Part shown: positions 37,856 through 48,166 of the stretch, piece after piece | Layout: each line of letters begins with the position of its first letter | How positions within the stretch are numbered: the stretch's first letter is position 1 | Origin: Cryobacterium breve | GTDB lineage: Bacteria > Actinomycetota > Actinomycetes > Actinomycetales > Microbacteriaceae | Length of the DNA stretch: 64,000 nucleotides | Reading direction: 5' to 3' | Assembly (NCBI RefSeq): GCF_027594785.1 | Contig: NZ_CP075584.1 | Span: forward strand, 1,426,001-1,490,000 | Position numbers and translations under genes: made by a program | The notes under the pieces: model-generated | Database searches by the model: none | The model's input: the letters and a program-made list of their open reading frames with translations, nothing else | What the model was told of the DNA's origin: nothing

Positions 37856-39237
37856 TGCGGCGGATCTCTCCGCTTCCGGTGTGGATCGAGACGAACTCGA
37901 CAAAGGCATCCGTCGAGACGAGGCCGTGCCGGTTGGCGCGGGTCCAGGCGCGCAGGGTGTCAAAGAACACCTCGTCGCCGAGGGAGCGCCGCACGGCGTG
38001 CAGGGCGAGCGCACCGCGCTTGTAGACCCGGTCGTCGAACATGTTGTGCGGGCCGGGATCGCCGACGAGGAGATCCTGCGGCTGCGCTTCGAGGCGGCCG
38101 CGGTGGTACATCGCGCTCTGCTCGGCGGTGCGTCCGCCGGCGTGTTCGCCCCAGATCCACTCCGCGTAGCAGGCGAAGCCCTCCTGCAGCCAGATGTCGC
38201 GCCAGGCGGCGGAGGTGAGGCTGTTGCCGAACCACTGGTGCGCGAGCTCGTGGGCGATCAGGCGGTCGCTGCCGTGGTTGCCGTCGACGTGGTTGCGGCC
38301 GAACACGGCGAGGCCGTGCGCCTCGAGCGGGATCTCGAGCACGTCATCCGTCACGACGACCGAGTACCCGGGGAACGGGTACGGGCCGAAGGTCGTGCTG
38401 AACACCGAGACCATCTCGCCGAGCCTGGCGAAGTCGACGCCGACGTTGTGCGCGAGGTTGGACGGGAAGTGCAGCGTGATCGGCACCGGGGCCGGGCCGC
38501 CCGCCACAACGGGCTGCTGCGCGCTCGAACGGTACCGGCCGATCATCACCGAGGCGAGGTAGGTCGCCATCGGCTCGACGACCTCGAAGGTCCACCTGGT
38601 GTGGCCGGAGCGGGTCGACTTCGCGGTGAGCGTGCCGTTCGAGACCACGGTGTACGGCGCCTCGCAGGCTCACCGCGATCCGGTAGGTCGCCTTGTTGCT
38701 CGGGTGGTCGTTGCAGGGGAACCAGGAGGCGGCCCCGCAGGGCTGCCCCGCGACGAGCACGCCGTCGAGCAGTTCCTCCCAGCCGACCTCTCCCCAGATG
38801 CTGCGCAGCGGATGCGGCGCCCCGCGATACCGCACGGCGATCTCGAACCGTTCCCCGGCTTCCATCGTCGTCAGCGGGGTCACCACGAGCTTGCGGCCGG
38901 TGTGCACGGACTTGCGCGGCCGGGCGCCGTTGACCGTGACCCGGTCGACGCTCAGCCCGTCGAAGTCGAGGCTGAACCGGTCCAGGCGCATCGTCGCGAC
39001 GAGCGTGATCGTCGCGGTCGCGCGCAGCTGGTTGGTCGCGACCCGGTAGTCCAGGTCGAGGTCGTAGTGCAGCGCCCGGTAGCCGCCGTTGCCCGCACCG
39101 ATCAGGTAGGGATCGCCGGCCGTGCCGGACCCGATCGTCGTCGGCAGGTTGAGGGCGACCTTGCCGGGCGAGCCGGCGGAGCCCTTGCCTGCGGAGCCCT
39201 TTTCGGCGCCAGTCTTCCCGCCGGTCTGCGGGCTCAC
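37812..39237 (-). CDS. M1-family zinc metallopeptidase (candidate poly-amino-acid hydrolase), frame broken as given
   Basis: About 474-residue gluzincin. The zinc/catalytic site is HELAHQWFGN with the third ligand in LQEGFACYAEWIW, around residues 325-355; LEIPLEAHGLAVFGRN resembles the GAMEN-region exopeptidase loop. The GTG start at 39237 overlaps the NRPS stop (GTGA). There is no signal peptide, only a Gly/Ser/Lys-rich tail. The frame breaks at CAGGCTC (38665-38671): YRIAVS should continue CEAPYTVVSNGTLTAKST. Coupling to a Pls-like synthetase recalls poly-epsilon-lysine producers, whose degrading enzyme Pld is an M1-type aminopeptidase; that role is inference. Confidence 0.85.
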
Positions 39238-42200
39238 GGTGTCCACGGCAGTCTGCGCCACGGCGAGATCGGGTTCCCAGACCAGACCGACCCCGCCGGC
39301 ACCCGTTCGCCGCGCATGACGAGCGAGGCGGGGCCGACGGTCGCACCGGCGTCGACGGATGCGGCGGGCAGGATCACGCTGTGCGGTCCGAGGGTGGCCC
39401 CCTCGGCGAGCGCGACCCGGTCGAGCTGCATGATCCGGTCGTGGAACAGGTGCGTCTGCACGACGCAGCCCCGGTTCACGGTGACCCCGTCGCCGAGCGA
39501 GACGAGGTCCGCTTCCGGCAGCCAGTACGTCTCGCACCAGACGCCGCGGCCCACCCGGGCTCCGATCGTGCGCAGCCATACCGAGAGGGCGGGGGTGCCT
39601 GCGGCCTTCGCCGCGAACCAGGGCCGGGCGACCATCTCGACGAAGGTGTCCGAGACCTCGTTGCGCCAGATGAACGACGACCAGAGCGGATGCTCGCTCA
39701 CGCTGATCCGCCCGACGAGCACCCATTTGGCGAGGCTCGTCACGGCGGCGGCGGCGGCACCGGCCGCGAGGAGCACGAACCCGCCAAGAAGGATCGTCCA
39801 GCCGAGACCGAGGCCGAGCCAGAGCGCGTCGAGGGCGGCGAGGACGCCAAGTGCGACCAGACCGGTCACGATCACGGGCACGATCCGGAGCACCTCCCAG
39901 AGGGCCCTCGCCGTGCGGAGCCGGGCCGGTGGCCGGAACGTGCGCGCTTCGTCGACATCCGTCACGAGCCGCCGGAGCCGCTCCGGCGGGTTGCCGAGCC
40001 ACGAGGACCCGCGCTTGGCCTTGCGCGGCGTGGACGAGAGCACGGCGACGAGTCCGTTGCGCGGCACCGTGCGGCCGGCGCCGGCCATGCCGCTGTTGCC
40101 GAGGAAGGCGCGGCGGCCGACCTTGGCCGGGCCGATGTGCATCCAGCCGCCGCCGAGTTCGTAACAGGCGACCATGGTGTCGTCGGCGAGGAACGCAGCG
40201 GGCGCGATCGTGGTGAGCGCGGGGATGAGCAGCACGGTCGACGCCTCGACGCCCGCGCCGACCTTCGCGCCGAGCAGGCGCAGCCACACCGGGGTGAGCA
40301 GGCTCGCGTAGACGGGGAAGAGCAGCGTGCGCGCGCCGTCGAGGATGCGCTCCGTCATCCAGACCTGCCAGCCGAACCGGCTGCGCACCGGGTAGTACCC
40401 CTCGCGGAGCCCGACGCCGAGCGCCCGCACGGCGAGCACGACGAGCAGCGCATAGACGAGCCCGGCGACCACGACGGCGAGCGGCATCATCAGCGCCGCC
40501 CGGCCGAGCGCGAGGCCCAGGGTGCCGGCGTCTCCGATCGCGGCGCCGATGAGGAGCGCGGCGAGGACCACGGCGACGGCGGGCATCGCGGTCATGCCGA
40601 GCGCGCCGAGGGCGTAGGCGGTCAGCCAGCGGCGGCCGCGCGGCGGGTGTTCGGCCGGCCAGGCGCCCCTGGCGGCGCCGACCCGGGTGGCTGGCGAGCC
40701 GGCCCAGCGTTCGCCCTCCGGCACGGGGCCGGACACGGCGGCGCCGGGTTCGATCACGGCGCCCTCTCCGATCACCGCTCCGCCGAGGAGGGTGCTGCGT
40801 GCGCCGATCGTGGCGCCGGCGCCGATCTTCACCCGGCCGACGCGGAGTACGTCGCCGTCGATCCAGTAGCCGGACAGGTCGCTCTCGGGTTCGATGGCGG
40901 CGCGCTCGCCGATGGACAGCATCCCGGTCACCGGCGGGAGCGCGTGCAGGTCGACGCCCGGCTCGATGCGGGCGCCGAGGGCCCTGGCGTAGTAGCTGAT
41001 CCAGGGCGCTCCGGCGAGGCTCACGGCGTCGACGAGAAGGGACACCTGCTCGGCGAGCCAGAGCCGCAGGTGCACGGACCCCGCTCGCGGGTAAGCGCCC
41101 GGTTTGAGCCCGCGGAGGAGGAGCCGGGAGGCGACTACGGAGAGCGCCATCTTGCCCGGCGGAGTGACGAAGACGAGGAAGCCGGCGAGGATCCACCACC
41201 AGGACAGCGTCGGCGCGAACGTTGCGCCGCCCGCGGCGAGCAGGTTGTTCGCCGTAGCGAGGTAGACGAGCCAGCGGGCGCCGACGAGCGCGTGCAGCGG
41301 GATGCCGAGCAGGGTCTGCAGGAGCTGGCTGCGGAACGGGACCGGAAGCACGGTGCGCGCCGCGGCGACGACGGCGGGGGTGCGAGAGTCGAGTTCGTCG
41401 GCGAGCGCGCCGATGCGGGGATGGTCATAGATGTCGTTGACCCGGGTGTCCGGATAGCGTTCGCGGAGCGCGGAGACGAACTGGGCCGCCGTGAGCGAGC
41501 CACCGCCGTGAGCGAAGAAGTCGGCGTCCGGTCCTTCGACGGTGGACCCGAGGATGGCGGCCCACTTCCCGGCGAGCCAGGCCGCCGTCGGCGACAGCAG
41601 GCCGGCATCCGTGTCGTCGCCCGTCGCCGGGAGCGGCCAGGGCAACGCGGCCTTGTCGACCTTGCCCGAGACGCGTATCGGCAGCTCGTCGACGACGGCG
41701 AGCAACGGTACGAGAGCGGCGGGCAGTTCGTCCCGCAGTCGCGTGGTCGCCTGGACTCGGTCGAAGGCGGATGCCCCGTCGACGAGGGCGAGGTAGCCGA
41801 CGAGCACCTGGTTCCCGGCCGGCGTGCGCTGCACGACCGCGGCGGCCCCGGCGACGCCCGGCAGGGTGCGCAGGGCGGCCTCGATCTCGCCGAGCTCGAT
41901 GCGACGGCCGCCGAGCTTGATCTGGTCGTCTGCCCGGCCGGCGAAGACCAGGCCGGCCTCCTCGAAGCGCACGAGGTCGCCGCTGCGGTAGGCGCGCGGC
42001 CAGCCGAGTCCGGCGTGCGGCGCGTACTTCTCGGCGTCCTTCGCGGGGTCGAGGTAGCGGGCGAGGCCCACTCCCCCGATGATGAGTTCCCCGGTCTCGC
42101 CCTCGGCGACGCGGGCGCCCGTGGAGTCGACGACGGCAAGGTCCCAGCCGTCGAGGGGCAGGCCGATCCGGACCGGCGCGCTGCCGTCGAGCAGCGCGGC

Positions 42201-43176
42201 GCAGGCGACGACGGTCGCCTCCGTCGGCCCGTAGGTGTTCCAGACCTCGCGGCCGCGGGCCTGGAGCCGGGCGGCGAGTTCGGGAGGGCAGGCCTCGCCG
42301 CCGAAGATGAGCAGGCGCACCCGTTCGAGGGCTTCCTCTGGCCAGAGCGCCGCGAGGGTCGGCACCGTCGAGACGATGGTGATGCCGTGCGCGATCAGCC
42401 ACGGGCCAAGGTCGACGCCGCTGCGCACGAGGGAGCGCGGAGCGGAGACGAGGCAGGCGCCGCCCCGCCAGGCCAGCCACATCTCCTCGCAGGAGGCGTC
42501 GAAGGCGACGGACAGGCCGGCGAGCACCCGGTCGGCGGGGCCGATCGGGTCGGCTCGGAGGAACAGCCCGGCCTCGGCGTCGACGAACGCCGCCGCCGAG
42601 CGGTGCGAGACGGCGACGCCCTTCGGCACCCCCGTCGACCCGGAGGTGAAGATGACCCAGGCGTCGTCGCTCCCGCGGGGCAGGGTGCGGTGGGTGTGCG
42701 CGAGGGTCAGGTCTTCCTCGGGCGGCAGCATCCGCTGCTTGAGCATGACGTCATCCACCGCCGGCCGGAACTCGAAGACGCCGCCGCGGCCGATCACGCC
42801 GACGACGCGGGCCTCGCTGAAGACCAGGTGCGCGCGTTCCTCTGGATCGTCGGCGTCGACAGGGACATACGCTGCTCCCACCCGCAGGGTCGCAAGGATG
42901 GACACGTAGAGTTCGCGGGTTCCGGAGGGGATGCGGATCCCGACGGTGTCCCCGCGGCGCACGCCGGCCTGGCTGAGGGCGAGGGCCTGCTCGTCGACGA
43001 GATGCCGGAGCCTGGCGGTAGCTGACCGTGCCGGAGTGGTCCTCGAGAGCGAGGGCGTTCGGGTGCCTGGCCTCGGTGGCGAAGAGGATGTCGATGAGGG
43101 TGCGGGGCTCCGTGGTGCGCGATCCGGCCTCGAGCACAGCCTGGGCTGCGCCCTGCGGAACGGGGGTCTCGGTCAC
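39234..43176 (-). CDS. Pls/PosA-type single-module NRPS with membrane-embedded LbH domains (poly-amino-acid synthetase-like), frame broken as given
   Basis: About 1313-residue membrane enzyme. Adenylation domain: A3 VIFTSGSTGVPKGVAVSH, A5 WNTYGPTEATVVA, A7/A8 YRSGDLVRFEE with LGGRRIELGEIE, A10 RVSGKVDKAALPW. Carrier domain with phosphopantetheine Ser about residue 559 (FFAHGGGSLTAAQF). Then paired membrane segments alternating with three hexapeptide (left-handed beta-helix) domains at about residues 740-830, 965-1070 and 1200-1310. This A-T-TM/LbH layout is that of epsilon-poly-lysine synthetase. GTG 43176 follows GAGGAG. The frame breaks at GAGCCTG (43008-43014): VSYRQ continues LRHLVDEQALALSQAGV. 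Product unknown; FDASCEEMWL keeps the amino-acid-binding Asp. Confidence 0.88.
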
Positions 43177-43273
43177 GCTCGCTCCTCGGATCGGGACGCG
43201 GTGCTCGGCACCGCACGACGATTCCCCAGTGTAGAACAGGCGTGTGACGCCGGGGTGTCAGCCAGCACCTCGG

Positions 43274-44104
43274 TCAGAGGGCGTCCCCGGCGGATGCCGG
43301 CCGGCCGAGCAGGGGACCGAGCGCGTCAAGCTCTTCGCCGCCGGCCATCAAGCCGGTGAGCGCGTCGAGCGTGATCCCGTCGCGCGCGAACTCGCCGAGG
43401 CTCGTGCCGTGACGGAGCACGAGGAACCGGTCCCCGACGGCCCAGGCGTGGTGCGGGTTGTGCGTGATGAACACGATGCCGAGGCCGCGGTCGCGGGCCC
43501 GCGCGATGTACCGGAGCACGAGGCCGGCCTGGGTGACGCCGAGGGCGGACGTCGGTTCGTCGAGGATGACGAGTTCCGCGCCGAAGTGCACGGCCCGGGC
43601 GATCGCGACGGCCTGGCGTTCCCCGCCGGAGAGGGTGCCGATCGGCTGGTCGACGTCGCGGAGGGTGATGCCCAGGGTTACGAGGCTGTCCCGGGTGGTC
43701 GCCCGCATCGCGGCGACGGCAAGGCGGCGGAACGGACCATGGCCGACCGTCTCTTCTGCGCCGAGGAAGAAGTTGCGCCAGACCGGGAGCAGCGGCACGA
43801 GGGCCAGGTCCTGGTATACCGTCGCGATGCCGCGGGAGAGCGCGTCCCGGGGACTCGCGAAGTGCTGCTCGATGCCATGGGCAAGGAGCGTGCCTTCGGT
43901 GTGCCCGTGCGCCCCGGCGAGGACCTTGATCAGCGTGGACTTGCCCGCCCCGTTGTCGCCGAGCACGCAGAGCACCTCGCCGGCGCCGATCGAGGCCGTC
44001 ACCCCGCTCAGCGCGCGCACCGAACCGTAGCTCTTGCCGAGGCCGCGCACCTCGAGAAGGGGCGTCCGGGCATCCGCCGCGCCCAGGGGCTCCGCCGCGG
44101 TCAT
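43274..44104 (-). CDS. Sugar ABC transporter ATP-binding protein (FrcA/RbsA-like single domain)
   Basis: 276-residue ATPase of a carbohydrate importer: Walker A LGDNGAGKST, Q-loop YQDLALVP, signature LSGGERQAVAIARAV and Walker B LVILDEPTSALG. A single ABC domain rather than the double RbsA form, like the fructose-type FrcA. Its start overlaps the permease stop by 4 nt; the three genes form a tight binding protein-permease-ATPase operon. Followed 97 bp on by the NRPS gene on the same strand. Confidence 0.9.
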   Translation of the reverse strand: MTAAEPLGAADARTPLLEVRGLGKSYGSVRALSGVTASIGAGEVLCVLGDNGAGKSTLIKVLAGAHGHTEGTLLAHGIEQHFASPRDALSRGIATVYQDLALVPLLPVWRNFFLGAEETVGHGPFRRLAVAAMRATTRDSLVTLGITLRDVDQPIGTLSGGERQAVAIARAVHFGAELVILDEPTSALGVTQAGLVLRYIARARDRGLGIVFITHNPHHAWAVGDRFLVLRHGTSLGEFARDGITLDALTGLMAGGEELDALGPLLGRPASAGDAL

Positions 44105-45087
44105 GAGCGGTCACCGGCCTGGCGGCGCACCCCGAGGTTGACGAGCACCGCGAGCAGCAGCATGCCGCCGAGGAAGGCCTTGAGCCAGTTGCTGTCCCAC
44201 TGGGCGAAGACGATGCCCTGGAGCGCCATGCCGTAGATGAGGGCGCCGAGGGCGGCGCCGATCGCGGAGCCGAACCCGCCCGTGAGCAGGCAGCCGCCGA
44301 CGACGGCGCAGATGATGTAGACGAATTCCTGGCCGATGCCCGTCGTCGCCTGCACGGTGGACACGTCGAAGAGCTGGAGCATGCCAACGAGCCAGGCTGC
44401 GCCCGCCGTGGTGAGGAAGAGCCCGAACTTCACCCGGCGCACGGGCACGCCGACCTGGCGGGAGCTCGCGGCCTGGCCGCCGACCGCGAAGACCCAGTTG
44501 CCGAAACGGGTGCGCAGCAGCACCCAGGTCGCGAGCGCGGTCAGCAGGATCCACCAGACGATCGAGATCTTGACGTCCATGCCGAACAGCGGGAACGAGG
44601 AGCCGAAGAGCACCCGGGCCTGGTCGAAGCCGGTGACCGCTCCGAGGCCCTGGATCGCGACGGTTCCGGTGAGCAGTTTGGTCACGGCGAGGTTGAGGCC
44701 CTGCAGGATGAAGAAGGTCGCGAGGGTCACGATGAAACTCGGCAGGGCGGTCGAGGTGACGAGCCACGCGTTGAACGCACCGACGAGGAGGGCCGCGGCG
44801 AGCGCGAGCACGAGGGCGAGCCACACGTTCAGGCCCCACTGCGTCGTCGCGATGCCGACGATCAGGCCGGTCGTTCCGGTCATCGCGCCTGCGGACAGGT
44901 CGAACTCTCCGCCGATCATCAGGAGGGCGACGGCGACGGCCATGATCCCGAACAGCGACGACGAGTACAGCCAGGTTGCAACGCCGGCCGGGGTCAGGAA
45001 AGCGGATGTCGAGATCGAGAAGTACAGGAAGATCCCGAACGCGGCGACAAGTGCCCCGACCTCGGGGCGGCGAAGCAGCCCGGTCAT
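44101..45087 (-). CDS. Sugar ABC transporter permease (RbsC/FrcC family)
   Basis: 328-residue BPD_transp_2-family permease with about nine to ten hydrophobic helices. Family marks are GGEFDLSAGAMTGTTGLIVG in the first third and GGCLLTGGFGSAIGAALGAL near the C-terminus. Overlaps by 4 nt with both neighbours. It moves a monosaccharide delivered by the adjacent lipoprotein. Confidence 0.92.
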   Translation of the reverse strand: MTGLLRRPEVGALVAAFGIFLYFSISTSAFLTPAGVATWLYSSSLFGIMAVAVALLMIGGEFDLSAGAMTGTTGLIVGIATTQWGLNVWLALVLALAAALLVGAFNAWLVTSTALPSFIVTLATFFILQGLNLAVTKLLTGTVAIQGLGAVTGFDQARVLFGSSFPLFGMDVKISIVWWILLTALATWVLLRTRFGNWVFAVGGQAASSRQVGVPVRRVKFGLFLTTAGAAWLVGMLQLFDVSTVQATTGIGQEFVYIICAVVGGCLLTGGFGSAIGAALGALIYGMALQGIVFAQWDSNWLKAFLGGMLLLAVLVNLGVRRQAGDRS

Positions 45088-46061
45088 CGCGTTCCGTGGG
45101 CCGCGTAGGTGGCGACCTGCGCCGCGTTTTCCTTCGTCACGAACCCGGGGCCGGAGAACACCGGCTGGCCGCCGCCGACGACGTCACCGTTGCGTTTCTG
45201 CAGGGTGAGGAACACCACCGGAAGGTAGCCCTGGGAGTATGGCTGCTGGTCGACCGCGAACAGGATCGAGCCGGCCTCGATGAGCGTCGTCACGTCTTTG
45301 GACACGTCGAAGGTCGCGAGCTGCGCATGGCTGCCGGCGTCGGTGATGGCCTGGCTCGCGGCGACGGCGATGCCCGGGTTCAGGCTGAGCACACCGTCGA
45401 TCGTCGGGTCGGCCAGGAGCGTGCTCTTGATCGTGTTCTGGGCGTCCGCGAGGTTGGCGATGTCGACCTGCACGTTGGCGACCGGGCTGCCGAGGCCGTC
45501 GGCGGCTCCCCGGCACCGGTCTTCGAGGCCCGTGTTTCCGGCCTCGTGGATCACGCAGATCACCTTGGTGGCCCCCGCCTTGGCGAGCCGCTTCCCCGCG
45601 GCCTGTCCCGCGGCATACTCGCTCTGGCCCACGTGGGTCTGCGCACCGAAGGCGAGGGACTCTTCGAGTCCCGAGTTGATCGTGATCACCGGGATACCGG
45701 CCGCGACGGCCTTCTCGATGGACGCCTTGACCCCGTCGGGGTTCGCCATCGAAACGATCAGGCCGTCCGGATGCGTCGCGACGGCCGAGTCGATCAGCTG
45801 GCTCTGCCGCACCGGGTCGCCGTCGCCCTGATAGGTGACGGTCGCGCCGAGGTCTTTCCCTGCCTGCTCCGCGCCGCTCTTGACGACGTCCCAGAACGCG
45901 TCTCCGGGGTTTCCGTGGGTGACCATCGCGATGGTGGTCTTCCCGGCGGATGCCGCGTCGGAGCCGGTCGCGCTACTCCCGTTCGCCGAGCATCCGGTGA
46001 GGGTGAGCGGAAGCAGGACCAGGGCCGCGAGCCCGGCGAGCAGGCTGGTTTTGTGCAACAT
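45084..46061 (-). CDS. Sugar ABC transporter substrate-binding lipoprotein
   Basis: 325-residue periplasmic-binding-protein-like I family receptor (ribose/fructose class). The signal peptide ends TLTGC (Cys24). The core begins TTIAMVTHGNPGDAFWDVVKSG and has DGLIVSMANPDGVK and VDQQPYSQGYLPV, the usual hinge and ligand segments. First gene of the importer operon; the sugar is unknown. Confidence 0.92.
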   Translation of the reverse strand: MLHKTSLLAGLAALVLLPLTLTGCSANGSSATGSDAASAGKTTIAMVTHGNPGDAFWDVVKSGAEQAGKDLGATVTYQGDGDPVRQSQLIDSAVATHPDGLIVSMANPDGVKASIEKAVAAGIPVITINSGLEESLAFGAQTHVGQSEYAAGQAAGKRLAKAGATKVICVIHEAGNTGLEDRCRGAADGLGSPVANVQVDIANLADAQNTIKSTLLADPTIDGVLSLNPGIAVAASQAITDAGSHAQLATFDVSKDVTTLIEAGSILFAVDQQPYSQGYLPVVFLTLQKRNGDVVGGGQPVFSGPGFVTKENAAQVATYAAHGTR

Positions 46062-46190
46062 CGGTGGTTCGTCCTTCGGGGCCGGTCTTCAGCCAGCTGC
46101 CGGAGTCCGGCGAACGGGCGGGACGCCGCTGAGGATGACCCTCCTGAATCTTAGGCTGCAGCGCTGCGTGGCGAGTCCGGAGGGGACGCA

Positions 46191-47648
46191 CTACAGGCCG
46201 GCGATGGACGGCAGCCGCCCGGAACGGACGGCCTCGGCGAATGTCTGATAGTCGCGGTCGTTCTGATCCGCGTAGCGCAGCGAGAAATCGGTGATGGCCG
46301 TGTCGAATTCGTCTCTCTTCCCGAGGTAGGCGGCGATGGCGACCGGGTCACCCGAGCGTGCGTGCGCGCGAGCGAGCGTCCAGCCGCACAGTCCGGCATA
46401 GAGGGTCATGCCGTACGGCACCATGTTCTCCACAACGACGGAGCCCTTCATGTCGCGCAGCTGACGCCAGTACAGGAAGCGGTTCTGCTGCACCCCTTTC
46501 GTCCAGCCCAGGTAGATGTCACTCGCGGCCTGCATCATCCGTTGTCCCTGCACGACGCGCTCGCCGGGTTGTTCGTAGCGGCTCGTGTCGAGATGATCTT
46601 CGAGCACAGAGGCCCTGGCCTCCTTGACCTGGAGGAAGAGTGGATCCTGTTGGTCACGCCCCTGGAGCAGCGCTATGTAGGCACGTGTGCCGACGCTCCC
46701 GACGCCGACGACCTTGCGGGCAACGTCGACGAGTTCAAAACGTTCGAGCAGCGCGCGGCGGTCGTCCTGGAGATTGGCGCGGTAGGAACGGAACGCCGTC
46801 CGCACCGATTCCTCGATCTCGTCGGGCGTCAGTCCCGTTGTCGTGGTCAGCTCCCGGACGGGGATGACGATCGGCGGCTGGCTGATGATGCGGTACTCCC
46901 CGTCGACGAACTCTGCGAGTTTCGACAGCGCCTGCAAGCTGTCGCGGGTGCGGGCCTTGTCGGCGATCGCCCTCGTCCTCTTCTCGGCGTTCACCGCCGC
47001 CGTTCGCTCCGTCTTGTCTCCGCTCTTCCTGCCCGCGGCGACCTGGAGGGTCGCCATCACGGTCTCCTCGGTCATGCGCGCGTACCAGACGTCCATCGTG
47101 CGCATTTTCGCGAATTCCGCCATCGCCTCGCGGTACGCGCGCACCGAAGCGAGCGTCACGTCGTGGACCTGGGACGTCGTGAACCTGTTGTTGCGGGCCG
47201 CGATCGTGAAACTCGCGCACATCCGCTGCACGTCGTATTCGAACGGGCCGGGCAGGGTTTCGTCGAAGTCGTTCAGGTCGAAGAGCAGGGCGCGCTCCGG
47301 AGAGGCGAAGAGGCCGAAATTGGACAGGTGGGCGTCGCCGCAGAGCTGGACGATCAACCCGGACCTGGGGGTGTCCTTGAGATCGGCGGCCATGATCCTG
47401 GCCGCGCCCCGGTAGAACGTGAATGGAGAGACAAGCATCCGGCCGTGCCGAACCGGCACCAGATCCTGGTCCCTGGTGAGATTCTGTTCCTCGAGCAGCG
47501 CGACCGGGTCTGGCCGGTCCGCGGCCGGCGACCAACCCGAGTGACTGGCGCGGGGAGTCTGCTGCCGCGCCTGCTTGCCCCTGGCCTTGCGCTCCTCGAC
47601 GGTCGCATGTTCGACGACGTTGTCGAGCGCGGCCCTGTCCTCATACAC
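46191..47648 (-). CDS. DUF2252 domain-containing protein
   Basis: 485-residue cytoplasmic protein covering the whole DUF2252 family. Kinase-like (aminoglycoside-phosphotransferase fold) motifs include QLCGDAHLSNFGLF and LLFDLNDFDETLPGPFEYD, matching the HGDxxxxN and DFD catalytic-loop patterns; an N-terminal basic segment RKARGKQARQQTPR precedes FYRGAARIMAADL. Biochemical role undetermined. GTG start at 47648. Confidence 0.88.
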   Translation of the reverse strand: MYEDRAALDNVVEHATVEERKARGKQARQQTPRASHSGWSPAADRPDPVALLEEQNLTRDQDLVPVRHGRMLVSPFTFYRGAARIMAADLKDTPRSGLIVQLCGDAHLSNFGLFASPERALLFDLNDFDETLPGPFEYDVQRMCASFTIAARNNRFTTSQVHDVTLASVRAYREAMAEFAKMRTMDVWYARMTEETVMATLQVAAGRKSGDKTERTAAVNAEKRTRAIADKARTRDSLQALSKLAEFVDGEYRIISQPPIVIPVRELTTTTGLTPDEIEESVRTAFRSYRANLQDDRRALLERFELVDVARKVVGVGSVGTRAYIALLQGRDQQDPLFLQVKEARASVLEDHLDTSRYEQPGERVVQGQRMMQAASDIYLGWTKGVQQNRFLYWRQLRDMKGSVVVENMVPYGMTLYAGLCGWTLARAHARSGDPVAIAAYLGKRDEFDTAITDFSLRYADQNDRDYQTFAEAVRSGRLPSIAGL

Positions 47649-47696
47649 GGCTGACGACTTCTCTGTCGTTACTCAGTCGTTTTCTGCCCGTGCCGT

Positions 47697-48074
47697 CTAG
47701 CCCAGCGCCCTGGCCTTGAGCCGCTCGTACTCGGACTGGGTGATGATGCCGGTGTCCAGTAACTTCTTCGCATCCGCGATCTCCGTGGACGGCGACGAAC
47801 CCGCGACGGTCTTGATGTACTGGTCGGTCGCGCCGCGATACTGCTGCCGACGTTGCTCCTGGCGCTGGGACATCCCGGAACCCCGCGCAATCAGGTAGAC
47901 GAGCGCGGTGAGGAAGGGCAGGAAGACCAGGAAGATCATCCAGATCGCCTTGACCCAGCCGCTGACCTCATGGTCGCTGAACAGGTCTCCGATGATGGTC
48001 ACGAGCACCATGAGGTAGGCCAGAAAGACGAAGGACCAGAAGAAGAACCCCACCAGGTTCCAGAAATTGTCCAT
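47697..48074 (-). CDS. PLDc_N/SHOCT-domain membrane protein
   Basis: 125-residue protein with two N-terminal helices (FWSFVFLAYLMVLVTIIGDL and AIWMIFLVFLPFLTALVYLI) of the PLDc_N type, a polar linker rich in Gln/Arg and a C-terminal SHOCT motif (IADAKKLLDTGIITQSEYERLKARAL). Typical of small actinobacterial membrane proteins with no known function. It lies between DUF2252 and an MFS gene on the same strand. Confidence 0.88.
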   Translation of the reverse strand: MDNFWNLVGFFFWSFVFLAYLMVLVTIIGDLFSDHEVSGWVKAIWMIFLVFLPFLTALVYLIARGSGMSQRQEQRRQQYRGATDQYIKTVAGSSPSTEIADAKKLLDTGIITQSEYERLKARALG

Positions 48075-48166
48075 GCGCCGTCACTCCTTCGGATCCACGG
48101 ACACCCGTGCGATGCCCTCGTCGCTGACAAACTAGTGCCCTTCCTGGGTTTCAGGAATGGGCTTGG

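Noticed and set aside
39381..43025. 1214-residue open frame antisense to the Pls-like gene, and similar long antisense frames (e.g. 31380-33302, 10000-12000)
   Set aside because: High GC removes stop codons; these frames are Glu/Arg/Gly low-complexity with no motifs, and the opposite strand carries clear domains.
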